Source of the DNA: Sinosporangium siamense
GTDB lineage: Bacteria > Actinomycetota > Actinomycetes > Streptosporangiales > Streptosporangiaceae
DNA length: 64,000 nucleotides
NCBI RefSeq assembly: GCF_016863435.1
Contig: NZ_BOOW01000055.1
Location: 1-64,000 of the forward strand
Direction of reading: 5' to 3'
Shown: positions 41,523-50,944 of the stretch, one piece after another
Position numbering within the stretch: position 1 is the stretch's first letter
How the letters are laid out: each line of letters begins with the position of its first letter
Notes under the pieces: generated by a model
Told to the model about the DNA's origin: nothing
What the model saw: only the letters and a program-made list of their open reading frames with translations
The model's database searches: none
Program-made: the position numbers and the translations under genes

Positions 41523-41880
41523 CCAAACACATAAGGACCCCCCGTGGAGAACAGATCGCTGTCCTTCCGCAGGACGTCATCCGCCAGATGGTCGTATTTC
41601 GGCGACCCGTTGCCGACCCGCCTCACCAAAGCTCCTCGACCATCGCCGCGCAGGGTCAATACCTCTTGTGCGCCCTTAATTCCCATGCGCCTGCCTTCTC
41701 CACGTGCGCAAGCCGAGTCTGCCGTAACAGCTATACAACTATGACCACGGCGACAAGGTTGCGCCTTAGCCGTTCCTCACCTGTTGACATCCAGGGGGTT
41801 GAATGCCATCACCCGGGCTCTAATCACCCACTATCGAGCGGCATCACAGCATGGACGTCTATAGAGGCTGTGATACCTAG

Positions 41881-43302
41881 TCGGTAGTTTGTTGGATCAA
41901 GGCGGCGGGTAATCCACTTGTACGGGGGCAGGGAGCCGCCCGTGACCAAACCCAAGCCGTGTCCACCTGCGGCGGGTCCGCTGGAGAAGTACGCGGCCCG
42001 GTTCGACGACCTGTTCTCGCACCTGGCGCAGCGGCGAGGGTTCCGCGAATACCTGACCGGCCTTCTGGCCCCGCGAGAGCGGAACAAGACGCTGACCGCC
42101 CTGGCCGGGGCCGAGCCGGTGGCCGGCGCACAGCACGCAGCGGTGCAGCGCCTGCAGTTCTTCCTCACCGAGTCGGTGTGGGATCCCGTGCGGGTCAACG
42201 CACGCCGGCTCGAACTACTGGCGGACGATCCGGCGAGCGCGCCGCACGCCAACGGTGTCCTGGTCGTCGACGACAGCGGGGACCGCAAGGACGGAACGGC
42301 AACCGCCCATGTCGGACACCAGTGGCTGGGCCGGTACGGCAAGACCGACAACGGCATCGTCACCGTCACCACCCTGTGGGCCGACGAACGCCTCTACCAT
42401 CCGCTGCACGCAGTGCCCTACCCGCGCGCCACTTCCCCGCAAAAAGAACGACCCGGGCTTCCGCACCAAACCCCAACTGGCCGCGGCCCTGGTCGAGCAG
42501 GCGGGCCGGGCGGGGGTGGCCTTCCGCGCGGTGGTGGCCGACTGCGCCTACGGCGACCTGGACGACTGGCGGGCCTCGCTGCGTACCGCCGGGGTCGCCT
42601 GGGTGGTCGCCGTACGGCCCCGGTGGGGCACCTGGGCCTACGGCGACCAGGCGCGCACCCCGCGTGATGCGGCTGGTGAGCTGCCCTGGGCGGGGCCCGA
42701 GCGGCCCGGGCCCTGGCAGCCGGTGCACCCCCCGATCGCCCTGCCCGACAAGGCCACCTGGTACCTGGCGACCAACCTGCCCCGACCCGGCGGGCCGTAT
42801 GAGGCCGCCGGCTCCCACCCGACGGCCGACCTGGCCGAGCTCGTGCGGCTCTACGGGCTGCGGCACTGGGTCGAGCAGGGCTACAAGCAGGTCAAGGACG
42901 AACTGGGCTGGGCCGATTTCCAGGTCCGCTCCGACATCGCCATCCGCCGCCATCAGACGCTGGTCAACTGCGCGTTCTCGTTCTGCTGGCAGGCTTGGCT
43001 CACTGACCCGCCCCCGTCTGACCCGCCCCCGCCTGCCTTGCCGCAGTCGCCCGCCGCGGCAGGACCGCAAGAGAGGGGGCGCCGCCAGAGCACCCCTTCA
43101 GCCTCCGCAGGCTCGATTACCCAGCTGGCCTCAGACCTTGCGCTGCGTCCGCAGCTGGCTGACCCCCGCGACCGCGCTTGCACGCTGGTGGCGGGCGTGG
43201 TCCGCGGTGCCTCCACCTGCTGAGCTCCAAGCTTTGATCGACGCCGTTAGCGCAGGCCACGGCCTACATCTCTACCGACCACCTTGATCCAACAAACTAC
43301 CG
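41881..43302 (+). mobile_element. IS701-family insertion sequence
   Basis: Terminal inverted repeats of 21 bp, CGGTAGTTTGTTGGATCAAGG at 41882-41902 and its complement at 43282-43302, enclose one transposase gene. CTAG flanks both sides (41877-41880 and 43303-43306), fitting the YTAR target preference and 4-bp duplication of IS701 elements. One extra T lies between CTAG and the left repeat. Size about 1.42 kb. Confidence 0.88.
41942..43223 (+). pseudogene. IS701-family DDE transposase with a frameshift
   Basis: The first part (GTG 41942, 'MTKPKPCPPAAGPLEKYAARF') contains the first catalytic Asp region 'NGVLVVDDSGDRKDGTATAHVG'. At about 42440, beside an A5 run (GCAAAAAG), the reading must shift by +1 to continue as 'KNDPGFRTKPQLAAALVEQ', 'VVADCAYGD' (second Asp) and 'LYGLRHWVEQGYKQVKDELGW' (Glu). 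The shift is in the wrong direction for simple -1 slippage on AAAAAG, so I read it as an inactivating indel or a sequencing error. The C-terminal tail is Pro-rich. Confidence 0.8.
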
Positions 43303-43306
43303 CTAG

Positions 43307-43573
43307 CCACCCTGTTAACCGCTCGACTCACCTCCCGTAACGCGATCGCAGCACGCACACGAACGACTCCTCACCATAATCATGAATCCAATTCTTCGAC
43401 TAGCCATTGCATTCAGACAACCGCGCCGACAAGACTTGCTATCACACAAGATCGCCAAAATCAACCCTTGACCGACTTTATATTTATGCTTGAATTAGAA
43501 TTGTTCTGGGCAGATCGCAACCACGAATACACGCTATTCGGCAATCACACCTAGAAGGGACAGATTAATCGCG
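43307..43573 (+). promoter_or_regulatory. AT-rich promoter region of the cargo genes
   Basis: This roughly 270-bp region is much AT-richer than its surroundings. It contains a TTGACC at about 43468 followed by AT-rich -10-like sequences (TATATT, TAGAAT), upstream of the secreted inhibitor gene. No gene is evident. Confidence 0.35.
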
Positions 43574-43966
43574 ATGAATCTCAAAAAACTGTCCGTTGCG
43601 GCGGCGGCGTTCGCTGCAGCTAGTTTAACAATGAGCATCACCCCGCCGGCATACGCCAGTCCCGCGTGCTCGAGCTCGTATTTCTGTGTCTGGGACATGC
43701 CCTCATACGACGGACTCGCGGCTCGCAGTACCACTGCGGTTAGCGAGTGGCATCAGGGTTCGGGGAACTGGCCGTTTATGACAGGGAACGACCGTTCGTA
43801 CAAGAATCGATTCACCACCCTGGCATGGGTTTGTGTCTACATGTCAAATTGGTCCGGCCCCACTGTGTGGATCAGCGCCGGAGACAGCATTGCCTATCCT
43901 TCCTCACCAATGCAGGCGGTGCAAGGCAACGCACATCGTGGCCGTAGTGCCAGCCAGACCTGCTGA
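43574..43966 (+). CDS. Secreted peptidase inhibitor family I36-like protein
   Basis: A 130-residue protein with a Sec signal peptide (MNLKKL, then a hydrophobic core, cleavage near AYAS/PA). The mature part 'CSSSYFCVWDMPSYDGLAAR' and later 'SYKNRFTTLAWVCVYMSNW' has the Cys and aromatic pattern of the I36 (SMI-like, beta-gamma-crystallin-fold) family common in actinomycetes. It may inhibit extracellular proteases, but many members are uncharacterised. Codon use is less GC-biased than its neighbours and it lies between IS remnants, indicating acquisition. It is followed after 19 bp by another secreted protein gene. Confidence 0.75.
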   Translation: MNLKKLSVAAAAFAAASLTMSITPPAYASPACSSSYFCVWDMPSYDGLAARSTTAVSEWHQGSGNWPFMTGNDRSYKNRFTTLAWVCVYMSNWSGPTVWISAGDSIAYPSSPMQAVQGNAHRGRSASQTC

Positions 43967-43985
43967 CGAAAGGATGGAGAGACTA

Positions 43986-44966
43986 ATGATCTGCAAGAAT
44001 TCAGCACGGGTGGTATTCGGCGGGGCTACTATCGCCGCTATCGCGCTCGTGGCAGTGACTGGCGGGGGGCACTTTGCAACCGCTGCCGACGCAGTCGGCA
44101 ATTCGCAGGATGGCGCAACCGCTCCCGGCCCCCTCGCGAACCACGACCCAGACGTACGAGAGGCGATGCTTAACCTGTTCAGTGGGTCAGCTGCACGGCA
44201 TGCAGCGCAAGAGGAACTGGTACGTCGCTGTATGGAAAGACATGGCTTCACTTATGTCAAAAACCCCTCTCCGACTGAGGACATCGCACCGACCCTCGAA
44301 CTCGCCCCTTACGGGCTCACGGTTGATCAGGCGGAGAAGGTGGGCTACAACGCTGCGGTGAACGCCGGTGATGCGCCGGGTGAAGTGGACCGTTCGGGTG
44401 TGTCGAAGCTCTCGCCCGATCGGCAACGACAGTGGGGCGAAGCACTCTTCGGTCCGGAAAACGCCCCGGAGGTGAGCGCGAAAATTCCGGGCGGTGGAGT
44501 GGTGGGAACAACAAGCAAGGGCTGCCTCTCCGATGCGAAAAAGAAGCTTTACGGCTCGCTAAGTGAATATGCGAAACTTACCTTCCTGGGCGGCAACCTT
44601 CCTCTGTGGGCTAAATGGGAGGCAGCGGCCGACACCGACATCGCACGCATTAATGCTTCCTGGGCTGCCTGTATTAGCGGTAAGGGATTTGCGAACCTCA
44701 AAAGCCCTGATGCCGCACGAAAGAATGCTTTGAGTCTGCACAGAGAATTCGGCGTCTCTTCTGCCGCAGCACGCGACCGGGAAATCTCTCTCGCCGTAGC
44801 CGATGCCGAATGCGACAAGGCAACTGACTATTCCAGGCAGCGGATAAAGATCGAGGATCGCCACTTCCGTGCGGCGCTCGAAAAGTATGCCGCCGAGGTG
44901 GCGGACATCAGAAAGATGAATGCGTCGGCGCTCGTGCGCGCAAACGAGGTGCTAGGAAAACTGTGA
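43986..44966 (+). CDS. Secreted hypothetical protein with four conserved Cys
   Basis: A 326-residue protein with an N-terminal signal segment ('VVFGGATIAAIALVAVTGGG'). The mature protein is largely helical with four cysteines in the contexts 'RRCMERHGFTYV', 'SKGCLSDAKKKLYG', 'AACISGKGFANL' and 'DAECDKATDYS'. This pattern is found in many actinobacterial secreted proteins of unknown function. ATG 43986 has a GGAGAG site 6 nt upstream, while ATG 43974 is possible. Probably co-transcribed with the I36-like gene. GC content is lower than the chromosome norm here. Confidence 0.65.
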   Translation: MICKNSARVVFGGATIAAIALVAVTGGGHFATAADAVGNSQDGATAPGPLANHDPDVREAMLNLFSGSAARHAAQEELVRRCMERHGFTYVKNPSPTEDIAPTLELAPYGLTVDQAEKVGYNAAVNAGDAPGEVDRSGVSKLSPDRQRQWGEALFGPENAPEVSAKIPGGGVVGTTSKGCLSDAKKKLYGSLSEYAKLTFLGGNLPLWAKWEAAADTDIARINASWAACISGKGFANLKSPDAARKNALSLHREFGVSSAAARDREISLAVADAECDKATDYSRQRIKIEDRHFRAALEKYAAEVADIRKMNASALVRANEVLGKL

Positions 44967-45057
44967 AAAGCCCTAGTGGGGTCCGAGGGGCGCCGTAAGA
45001 TAACCAGCCACAGTCTATAGATGGCATGCGCTGGGCACATGGCGACTCGCCCGCTAC

Positions 45058-45798
45058 CTTTTTGATCGTCCCCGATGAGAGTCGGTGAGCCAGGTCACCC
45101 GGCTGGGAGCTGCTCGTCCGCTTCGGCGGCCCCGACGGGCTGCGCGAGGGCGGCCGCGAGCAGCTCCTGACCGTCGCCAAGCCACCGGCTCCACACCGGG
45201 ACGGCCGACTGGTCGACGACGTCCAGGGCGCACTAGAGGCCCAGACGGTCGTGGTGGCGGGCACCGCGTCGGCCAGGCCGGGTGCTGCCCCGCCTGGCCA
45301 TATCCCTGCGCGGCGTGCTGGAGCAGCGCCGGCGGGTGGCCGCCGAGGTGGAGGAGACGCTGGAGGCGCACCCTCTCGCCCGGGTTACGATCACCATGCC
45401 CGGGGTGGGGGTCAGGACCTGCGCACGGCTCCTTCGCGAGATCGGCGACGTCTCCGCGTTCGCCACACCGGGGCACCTGGCCTCCTACACCGGAATCCCC
45501 CCGGTCACCCGCCGCTCCCGTTCCTCGATCAAGGGCGAGCACCGCCCAAAGGCGGCAACAAGGCACTCAAGCGGGCGATGTTCCTGCCGGCGTTCGCCTC
45601 CCTGTCCGATCCGGAGAACCGCGAGTACTACGACCGCAAGAGGGCCGAGGGCAAGAGGCACAACGCCGCCCTCATCTGCCTGGCCCGCCGCTCCAACGTG
45701 ATCTACGCCATGCTCCGCGACCGCAGGCCCTACCAGCCCCGCCGAAAGGACGACACGCAAAAGCCTCTGGCAGCTTGACCAAACACATAAGGACCCCC
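45058..45798 (+). mobile_element. IS110-family remnant (second copy)
   Basis: It shares its left end with the copy at 40341 and its right 260 bp with 41278-41543. It retains a middle section absent from that copy, 'AISLRGVLEQRRRVAAEVEETLEAHPLARVTITMPGVGVRTCARLLREIG' in pieces (the helix-hairpin-helix transposase_20 region). The 5' part is deleted and the frame is broken near 45530, so no intact transposase exists. The MFS promoter starts immediately after it. Confidence 0.8.
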
Positions 45799-45801
45799 CT
45801 G

Positions 45802-45818
45802 CCGCGTAGGCTGGCCGC
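45802..45818 (+). promoter_or_regulatory. Probable leaderless promoter of the MFS gene
   Basis: A -10-like TAGGCT at 45807-45812 is 6 bp from the GTG start, and there is no ribosome-binding site. The IS110 remnant ends a few bases upstream, so any -35 element lies in IS sequence. Confidence 0.4.
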
Positions 45819-47111
45819 GTGTCCTATGTCTCCGACCTTCGTGTGATCCTGCGTGGACGGGATTTCCGGCGCCTGTTCGCCACTCGCCTGGTCTCTCAGT
45901 TCTCCGATGGGATCTTCCAGTTCGGGGTCGCGGGCATCGCGTTCTTCAACCCGGAGACCAAGACCTCGGCCACCGATGTGGCGATCGGGCTGGCCGTGCT
46001 GCTCTTGCCGTACTCGATCTTGGGGCCCTTCGCAGGGGTGTTCATCGATCGGTGGTCGCGGCGGCAGATCCTCGTGATCGCGCCGCTGATCCGCGGCGCG
46101 CTGCTGCTGCTCGCCGGCGCTCTGCTCGCGTGGGGCGCGCCCGAGTTGCTCTTCTACGCCACCGCGCTCGGCGTGCTGGCCGTCAACCGGTTCTTCCTGG
46201 CCGCGCTCGGCACGTCGCTCCCCCATGTCGTGCCGCACGACCGTCTCATGGTGGCCAACGCGGTGACGCCGACCTCGGGCACGGTCATCACGTTCGTCGG
46301 GGTCGGGGCCGGTTTCCTAATGCGGCAGTTGCTTGGGGGCGGCGCGACGGGCACCGCGGTGATGATGGTGGTCTCGGGCGTGGTGTTCGGGGTCACCGCG
46401 CTGATCGCCTCGCGCATGGAGCGCTCGCTGCTCGGTCCCGCCTACGACCCGGACCGCCCGCAGGTGCGTGAGGCGCTGCGCAACGTGGTGCACGGCCTGA
46501 TCGACGGCGCACGCCACATCATGAGGCATCGGGCCGCTGCCTCGGCTCTGGGGGCGATGTCGACACACCGGTTCATGTACGGCATGTGCACGGCCATGAT
46601 GATCATGCTCTACCGCTACTACTTCGAGGCCGGGAACGCCGACGCCGCGGTGGACGGCGTCACGGTGGTGCTCGGGGTGTCCGGGGTGGGCTATTTCCTG
46701 GCCGCCCTCATCACCCCGCCCGCGACCGAACGGTTCGGCTTGACGAACTGGGTGCCCATCGCACTGATCAGCGCGGGTGTGCTGGCGTTCGGGCTGGCTA
46801 TGCCGTTCCAGCAGTGGCTGATGCCGATCGCGGGCTTTGCGCTCGGACTCGCCGGGCAGACGGTGAAGATCTGCGCGGACACGGTGGTGCAGCGCGACAT
46901 CGAGGACGCCTACCTCGGCCGGGTGTTCTCGATCTACGACATGTTGTTCAACGGCGTCTATGTCGCCGCCGCGGCCGTGGCGGCCTTTCTGCTGCCGGCC
47001 GACGGCAGGTCCTACCTGCTGATCACGTTGATCGCCCTCGGATATGTGGTCGGCGGGCTCGGCTACCGCGCGGTCGTGCGCAGCGGCACACCCACCCCGC
47101 AACAGGCCTGA
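45819..47111 (+). CDS. MFS transporter
   Basis: A 430-residue polytopic protein with about twelve membrane segments. The first transmembrane region follows 'RRLFATRLVSQFSDGIFQFG', and the MFS loop 2-3 motif appears as 'GPFAGVFIDRWSRRQILV'. Substrate unknown; the fold resembles the MFS_3/enterobactin-exporter type subgroup. The GTG at 45819 is probably translated from a leaderless mRNA. It directly adjoins the IS110 remnant. Confidence 0.85.
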   Translation: MSYVSDLRVILRGRDFRRLFATRLVSQFSDGIFQFGVAGIAFFNPETKTSATDVAIGLAVLLLPYSILGPFAGVFIDRWSRRQILVIAPLIRGALLLLAGALLAWGAPELLFYATALGVLAVNRFFLAALGTSLPHVVPHDRLMVANAVTPTSGTVITFVGVGAGFLMRQLLGGGATGTAVMMVVSGVVFGVTALIASRMERSLLGPAYDPDRPQVREALRNVVHGLIDGARHIMRHRAAASALGAMSTHRFMYGMCTAMMIMLYRYYFEAGNADAAVDGVTVVLGVSGVGYFLAALITPPATERFGLTNWVPIALISAGVLAFGLAMPFQQWLMPIAGFALGLAGQTVKICADTVVQRDIEDAYLGRVFSIYDMLFNGVYVAAAAVAAFLLPADGRSYLLITLIALGYVVGGLGYRAVVRSGTPTPQQA

Positions 47112-47140
47112 CCCGCCCTGCCGTACGCCGCAGCCAGGTC

Positions 47141-47200
47141 AGACAGCCCGCGCGGCGGCGACCATCGCGCGGGTGAGTCCGGTGGAGATCATCGGAGTCC
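47141..47200 (-). repeat. Decayed duplicate of the bioA 3' end
   Basis: This 60-bp segment closely matches 47211-47270, which encodes the last residues of BioA ('[17 protein letters not shown]'), but carries a one-base indel. The two copies lie 70 bp apart in tandem, downstream of the bioA stop. Confidence 0.8.
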
Positions 47201-47208
47201 ACCGCATG

Positions 47209-48438
47209 TTAGACAGCCCGTGCAGCGGCGACCATCGCGCGGGTGATCAAGTGGAGATCATCGGCGTCGACAACATAAGGCGGCATCGTGTAAATCAGGC
47301 GCCCGAAGGGCCTGAGCCAGACGCCGTGCTCCATCGCGACGGCCGACAGGCGGCCGACGTCGACCGGGTCGTGGGTCTCGATGACGCCGATGGCGCCCTT
47401 GACCCGCACGTCCGCGACCCCCGGGAGTGCGCGGGCGTCGGCCAGGCCGTCCGCCAGGCCCTTCCCGATCGCGGCGACCTCGTCCCGCCAGGGGCGTTCC
47501 ATGAGGAGCTCCAGCGACGCCTGCGCGACTGCGGCGGCCAGGGGGTTGGCCATATAGGTCGGCCCGTGCATGAGCACGCCGATGGCCGACGCCACCCGCT
47601 CGGTGCACAAGGTGGCCGCCATGGTCATGTATCCGCCGGTCATGGCCTTGCCCAGGCACATGATGTCCGGCCGCACCCCCGCGTGGTCGCAGCCGAACAG
47701 CTCCCCTGTGCGGCCGAAGCCGGTCGCGATCTCGTCGGCGATGAGTAGCACTCCGTGCTCGTCGGCCAGATCGCGCAGGTGCTTCAGGTAGGCCGGGTGG
47801 TAGAAGCGCATGCCGCCGGCGTTCTGCACCACGGGCTCCACGATGATGGCCGCCAGTTCGTGGGCGTGGCGCGCGACCGTGTCGGACAACTCGCCGAGGT
47901 AGGCGTCGGACAGCTCCGCCGGGGGCTCGCTCGCGAAGACATGTTGCGGCAGCACGTCCTTGAAGAGGTGGTGCATGCCGTTGACCGGGTCGCACACCGC
48001 CATGGCCCCGAAGGTGTCGCCGTGATATCCGCCGCGCACCGTCATCAGGCGGCCCTTGCCGGTGCACTGCATCGCCATCTTGATGGCCACCTCGACGGCG
48101 ACCGACCCCGAGTCGGCGAAGAACACTTTGGGCAGTCCGGTCATGCCGGCGAGTGTGCGGGCGAGGCGCACGGCGGGCTCGTGGGTGAACCCGCCGAACA
48201 TCACGTGCGCCATGGAGTCGAGCTGGTCGCGTAGCGCCTGGTTGAGCCGGGGGTGGTTGTAGCCGTGGATGGCCGCCCACCATGAGGACATGCCGTCGAC
48301 CAGCACCCGCCCGTCGGCGAGCGTCAGCCGCACCCCGTCGGTGCGGGTGACCACATGCGGCGGCACCGTCGCGGGAACGGCGGTGTAGGGGTGCCAGATG
48401 TGCTCACGGTCGAAGGCGGCGATCTCTTCCGGGCTCAT
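47209..48438 (-). CDS. bioA: Adenosylmethionine-8-amino-7-oxononanoate aminotransferase
   Basis: A 409-residue class III PLP aminotransferase making 7,8-diaminopelargonate in biotin synthesis. Signature segments are '[10 protein letters not shown]' at the N-terminus, '[18 protein letters not shown]', '[20 protein letters not shown]', '[16 protein letters not shown]', '[19 protein letters not shown]' and the PLP Lys in '[15 protein letters not shown]'. No other biotin gene is adjacent, so it is an orphan in this window. The 3' end is duplicated downstream. Confidence 0.92.
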   Translation of the reverse strand: MSPEEIAAFDREHIWHPYTAVPATVPPHVVTRTDGVRLTLADGRVLVDGMSSWWAAIHGYNHPRLNQALRDQLDSMAHVMFGGFTHEPAVRLARTLAGMTGLPKVFFADSGSVAVEVAIKMAMQCTGKGRLMTVRGGYHGDTFGAMAVCDPVNGMHHLFKDVLPQHVFASEPPAELSDAYLGELSDTVARHAHELAAIIVEPVVQNAGGMRFYHPAYLKHLRDLADEHGVLLIADEIATGFGRTGELFGCDHAGVRPDIMCLGKAMTGGYMTMAATLCTERVASAIGVLMHGPTYMANPLAAAVAQASLELLMERPWRDEVAAIGKGLADGLADARALPGVADVRVKGAIGVIETHDPVDVGRLSAVAMEHGVWLRPFGRLIYTMPPYVVDADDLHLITRAMVAAARAV

Positions 48439-48589
48439 GCGGCCACCCTAGCTCCACGCCCCGCGCACGACCGGGCCAGGCCGTACCGCGTCTGACGCCG
48501 CCTGGCCCGGCTTCGCCGTACCGGGTCCCCCGAGCGCGGGAGCACACGCTGTGCGGCGCCACAGGCCCCCTGCGGCCCGTCCACGCCTG

Positions 48590-48670
48590 AGGCCACGATG
48601 CCCGGCTCCGCCGTACACACCGCCCGGCGGCCCCGCCAGACGAACCCGGCTTCGTACACACCGCCAGGCG
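48590..48670 (+). repeat. Direct repeats in the bioA-CCA spacer
   Basis: Two copies of a roughly 40-bp unit, CCCGGCTCCGCCGTACACACC then GCCCGGCGGCCCCG (imperfect), lie between 48602 and 48676. The 270-bp spacer contains no gene. Confidence 0.55.
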
Positions 48671-48671
48671 G

Positions 48672-48701
48672 CCCCGAGCCCGGTTCCGGGCGGGCTCGGG
48701 G
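48672..48701 (-). terminator. Strong hairpin terminator after the CCA-adding enzyme gene
   Basis: A perfect 11-bp inverted repeat CCCCGAGCCCG and CGGGCTCGGGG with an 8-nt loop, starting 7 bp beyond the stop codon. Confidence 0.7.
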
Positions 48702-48708
48702 CGCCGGG

Positions 48709-50139
48709 TCAGAGCTCTTGGTCCGCCGCCCAGGTGCGGAGGGCGTCGGCGGCGGCCTCCTTGCCGATGAGGCCCTTGTCGAGCCGCATGTCGTAGAGGA
48801 ACTTGTAGGCCCGGCCGACGGCGGGTCCGGGGGCGATGCCTAGGACCTGCTGGATCTCGTTGCCGTCCAGCTCGGGGCGGATCTTGGCGAGCTCCTCCTC
48901 CTCGGCGAGCCGCGCGATGCGCTCCTCAAGCTGGTCGTAGGTGCGCGATAGCGCCTGCGCCTTGCGCTTGTTGCGGGTGGTGCAGTCGGCGCGGGTCAGC
49001 TTGTGCAGGCGGTCGAGCAGGTGGCCGCCGTCGCGCACATAGCGGCGCACGGCGCTGTCGGTCCACTCCCCTGTGCCATATCCGTGGAACCGCAGGTGCA
49101 GCTCGACCAGGCGGGCCACGTCGGCCACGACGTCCTTGGGGAACCGCAGTTCGGCGAGCCGCTTCTTGGCCATCTGCGCGCCGACCACCTCGTGGTGGTG
49201 GAACGACACCCGGCCGCCGGGCTCGTGCCTGCGGGTCTTGGGCTTGCCGACGTCGTGCAGGAGGGCCGACCAGCGCAGGACGCGGTCGGGGCCGCTCTCC
49301 TCCAGGTCGATAGCCTGCTCCAGCACGATCAGGGTGTGCTCGTAGACGTCCTTGTGGCGGTGGTGCTCGTCGATCTCCAGCCGGAGCTTCGGCAGCTCGG
49401 GCAACACGTGGGCGGCGAGCCCGCAGTCGACCAGCAGCGAGAGGCCCTCCCGCGGATAGGCGCCGCAGATCAGCTTGTCCAGCTCGTCGCGGATGCGCTC
49501 GGCGGAGACGATCTCTATGCGGTCGGCCATCTCGCTCATCGCGCGCCGCGCCTCGCGGTCCACGGTGAAGCCGAGCTGGCTGGCGAACCTGGCGGCGCGC
49601 AACATGCGCAGCGGGTCGTCGTCGAAGGAGCGCTCGGGCGGACCGGGGGTACGGAGCACCTTGGCGGACAGGTCCGTGAGGCCGCCGTAGGGGTCGACGA
49701 ACTCGTGGTTCGGCAACGTCACCGCCATGGCGTTGACCGCGAAGTCACGGCGTTCGAGGTCGCCTTCGAGCGTGTCGCCGTAGTCGACCTCGGGCTTGCG
49801 CGACTTGGGGTCGTAGGACTCGCTCCGGTAGGTCGTGATCTCCAGGAGCCAGTTGCCCTTGCGCACGCCGACGGTGCCGAAGTCGATGCCGATCGTCCAG
49901 ACGGAGTCGGCCCAGTCGCGGACGATGTCAAGGACCCGCTCGGGTCTGGCGTCGGTGGTCAGATCGAGGTCGTTGCCGATGCGCCGCAGGAAGACGTCGC
50001 GCACCGAGCCCCCGACGAGGGCGAGCTGGTGACCCTTTTCGGCAAAGAGTTCGCCAAGTTCATCGGCGACGGGGGCGATCCTCCGGAAGAGGTCACGCAT
50101 GGCGGTCTGCTGGCTGTCGGTCAGATTCGAGTCGGACAA
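48709..50139 (-). CDS. CCA tRNA nucleotidyltransferase
   Basis: A 476-residue class II nucleotidyltransferase that adds CCA to tRNA 3' ends. The head domain has 'LALVGGSVRDVFLRRIGNDLDLTTDARP' in pieces, with the GG and DLD metal motif. 'ERRDFAVNAMAV' and 'RMLRAARFASQLGF' are the neck and nucleotide-selection motifs, and a C-terminal HD domain contains 'LLHDVGKPKTR'. This location beside DUF6049 and murJ equals Rv3907c (pcnA) in mycobacteria, which supports orthology. It is divergent from the YbaK-like gene. Confidence 0.92.
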   Translation of the reverse strand: MSDSNLTDSQQTAMRDLFRRIAPVADELGELFAEKGHQLALVGGSVRDVFLRRIGNDLDLTTDARPERVLDIVRDWADSVWTIGIDFGTVGVRKGNWLLEITTYRSESYDPKSRKPEVDYGDTLEGDLERRDFAVNAMAVTLPNHEFVDPYGGLTDLSAKVLRTPGPPERSFDDDPLRMLRAARFASQLGFTVDREARRAMSEMADRIEIVSAERIRDELDKLICGAYPREGLSLLVDCGLAAHVLPELPKLRLEIDEHHRHKDVYEHTLIVLEQAIDLEESGPDRVLRWSALLHDVGKPKTRRHEPGGRVSFHHHEVVGAQMAKKRLAELRFPKDVVADVARLVELHLRFHGYGTGEWTDSAVRRYVRDGGHLLDRLHKLTRADCTTRNKRKAQALSRTYDQLEERIARLAEEEELAKIRPELDGNEIQQVLGIAPGPAVGRAYKFLYDMRLDKGLIGKEAAADALRTWAADQEL

Positions 50140-50350
50140 GCTGGGTAGATCCTTCGGTTACGGAACACTTTTCCCCGGCGGCAATTTATGAGGAAGAAGT
50201 GCATGGACTGAACTTGGCTGTCGATCTAGCCCCAGCTCAGCGGTTCAGTGCGGTCCAGAGATGGCACGTCTACTCGGAACCGCCCGCGATCACCAGGTTA
50301 TGGTCGGGGAGAGGACCCATCGGGCTGCGCGTGCGGTGGGGAGAGCACCC

Positions 50351-50878
50351 ATGAAGGACGCCCTCACCATCCACCGCTGGCTCCTCGCACACCAGGTCCA
50401 CCATGAGATCGTACGCCTTCCCCGGCCCTTGACGTGTGCGGACGAACTACCCGAGACGCTCCAGGTTTCGCCACACTCCTGCGTCGGAGTCACGGTGTTC
50501 GACGTTACCTGGCGGGCCGCCCGCCACGATTCGGTCGCCGTCGTCGCCTCGGTCGCGGCACCGCCCCGGACGGCGGCGGTGTGCTCGCTGCTCGGGGCGC
50601 GGCGGGTGCGCCCCGCCTCGGCGTTCACAGTCAACGCGGCCACGGACTACGCGGCGGGACTGGTGTGCCCGCTACTGCTGCCCGAGGAGCTCTCGGTGCT
50701 CGTGGACGACCGGCTGGGCGAGATCGGGGACGTGCACACGTGCACGGGCGAAAGGCGTACGGCACTGGCCTTGCACTCGGACGACCTCCTCGCGCTCGTG
50801 TCCGGCAAGCCGGTGGATCTCACGCCGCTCGCGGCCCCGTCGGCGAACGCTGTGAATCCGGCCCCGCTGCCACACTGA
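50351..50878 (+). CDS. YbaK/EbsC-type aminoacyl-tRNA deacylase-like protein
   Basis: A 175-residue protein resembling the YbaK/ProX editing fold: 'MKDALTIHRWLLAHQVHHEIVRLP' at the start, 'VHHEIV', the central 'SVAAPPRTAAVCSLLGARRVRPAS' and 'AGLVCPLLLPEELSVLVDDRL'. The canonical catalytic Lys (in 'K.l...' of YbaK) is not obvious, so activity on mischarged tRNA is uncertain. ATG 50351 gives the family length. It takes the place held by a NUDIX gene in the corresponding mycobacterial locus. Confidence 0.65.
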   Translation: MKDALTIHRWLLAHQVHHEIVRLPRPLTCADELPETLQVSPHSCVGVTVFDVTWRAARHDSVAVVASVAAPPRTAAVCSLLGARRVRPASAFTVNAATDYAAGLVCPLLLPEELSVLVDDRLGEIGDVHTCTGERRTALALHSDDLLALVSGKPVDLTPLAAPSANAVNPAPLPH

Positions 50879-50944
50879 CCGCGCCCGGCTCGCGAGAGGC
50901 CATACGATTGCGGGCGTGCGCCGTACTCCGCTCCGGGCTCACGC

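Larger units (their letters stand above)
40341..41543 (+). mobile_element. IS110-family remnant, interrupted by an ISL3 fragment
   Basis: The left part (40341-40652) and right part (41278-41543) match, respectively, the left and right parts of a second remnant at 45058-45798. The shared left end is CTTTTTGATCGTCCCCGATG, and the shared right end runs through a transposase 3' end to CATAAGGACCCCC. The middle of the element is missing and replaced by an ISL3-type fragment. No functional transposase is left. Confidence 0.8.
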
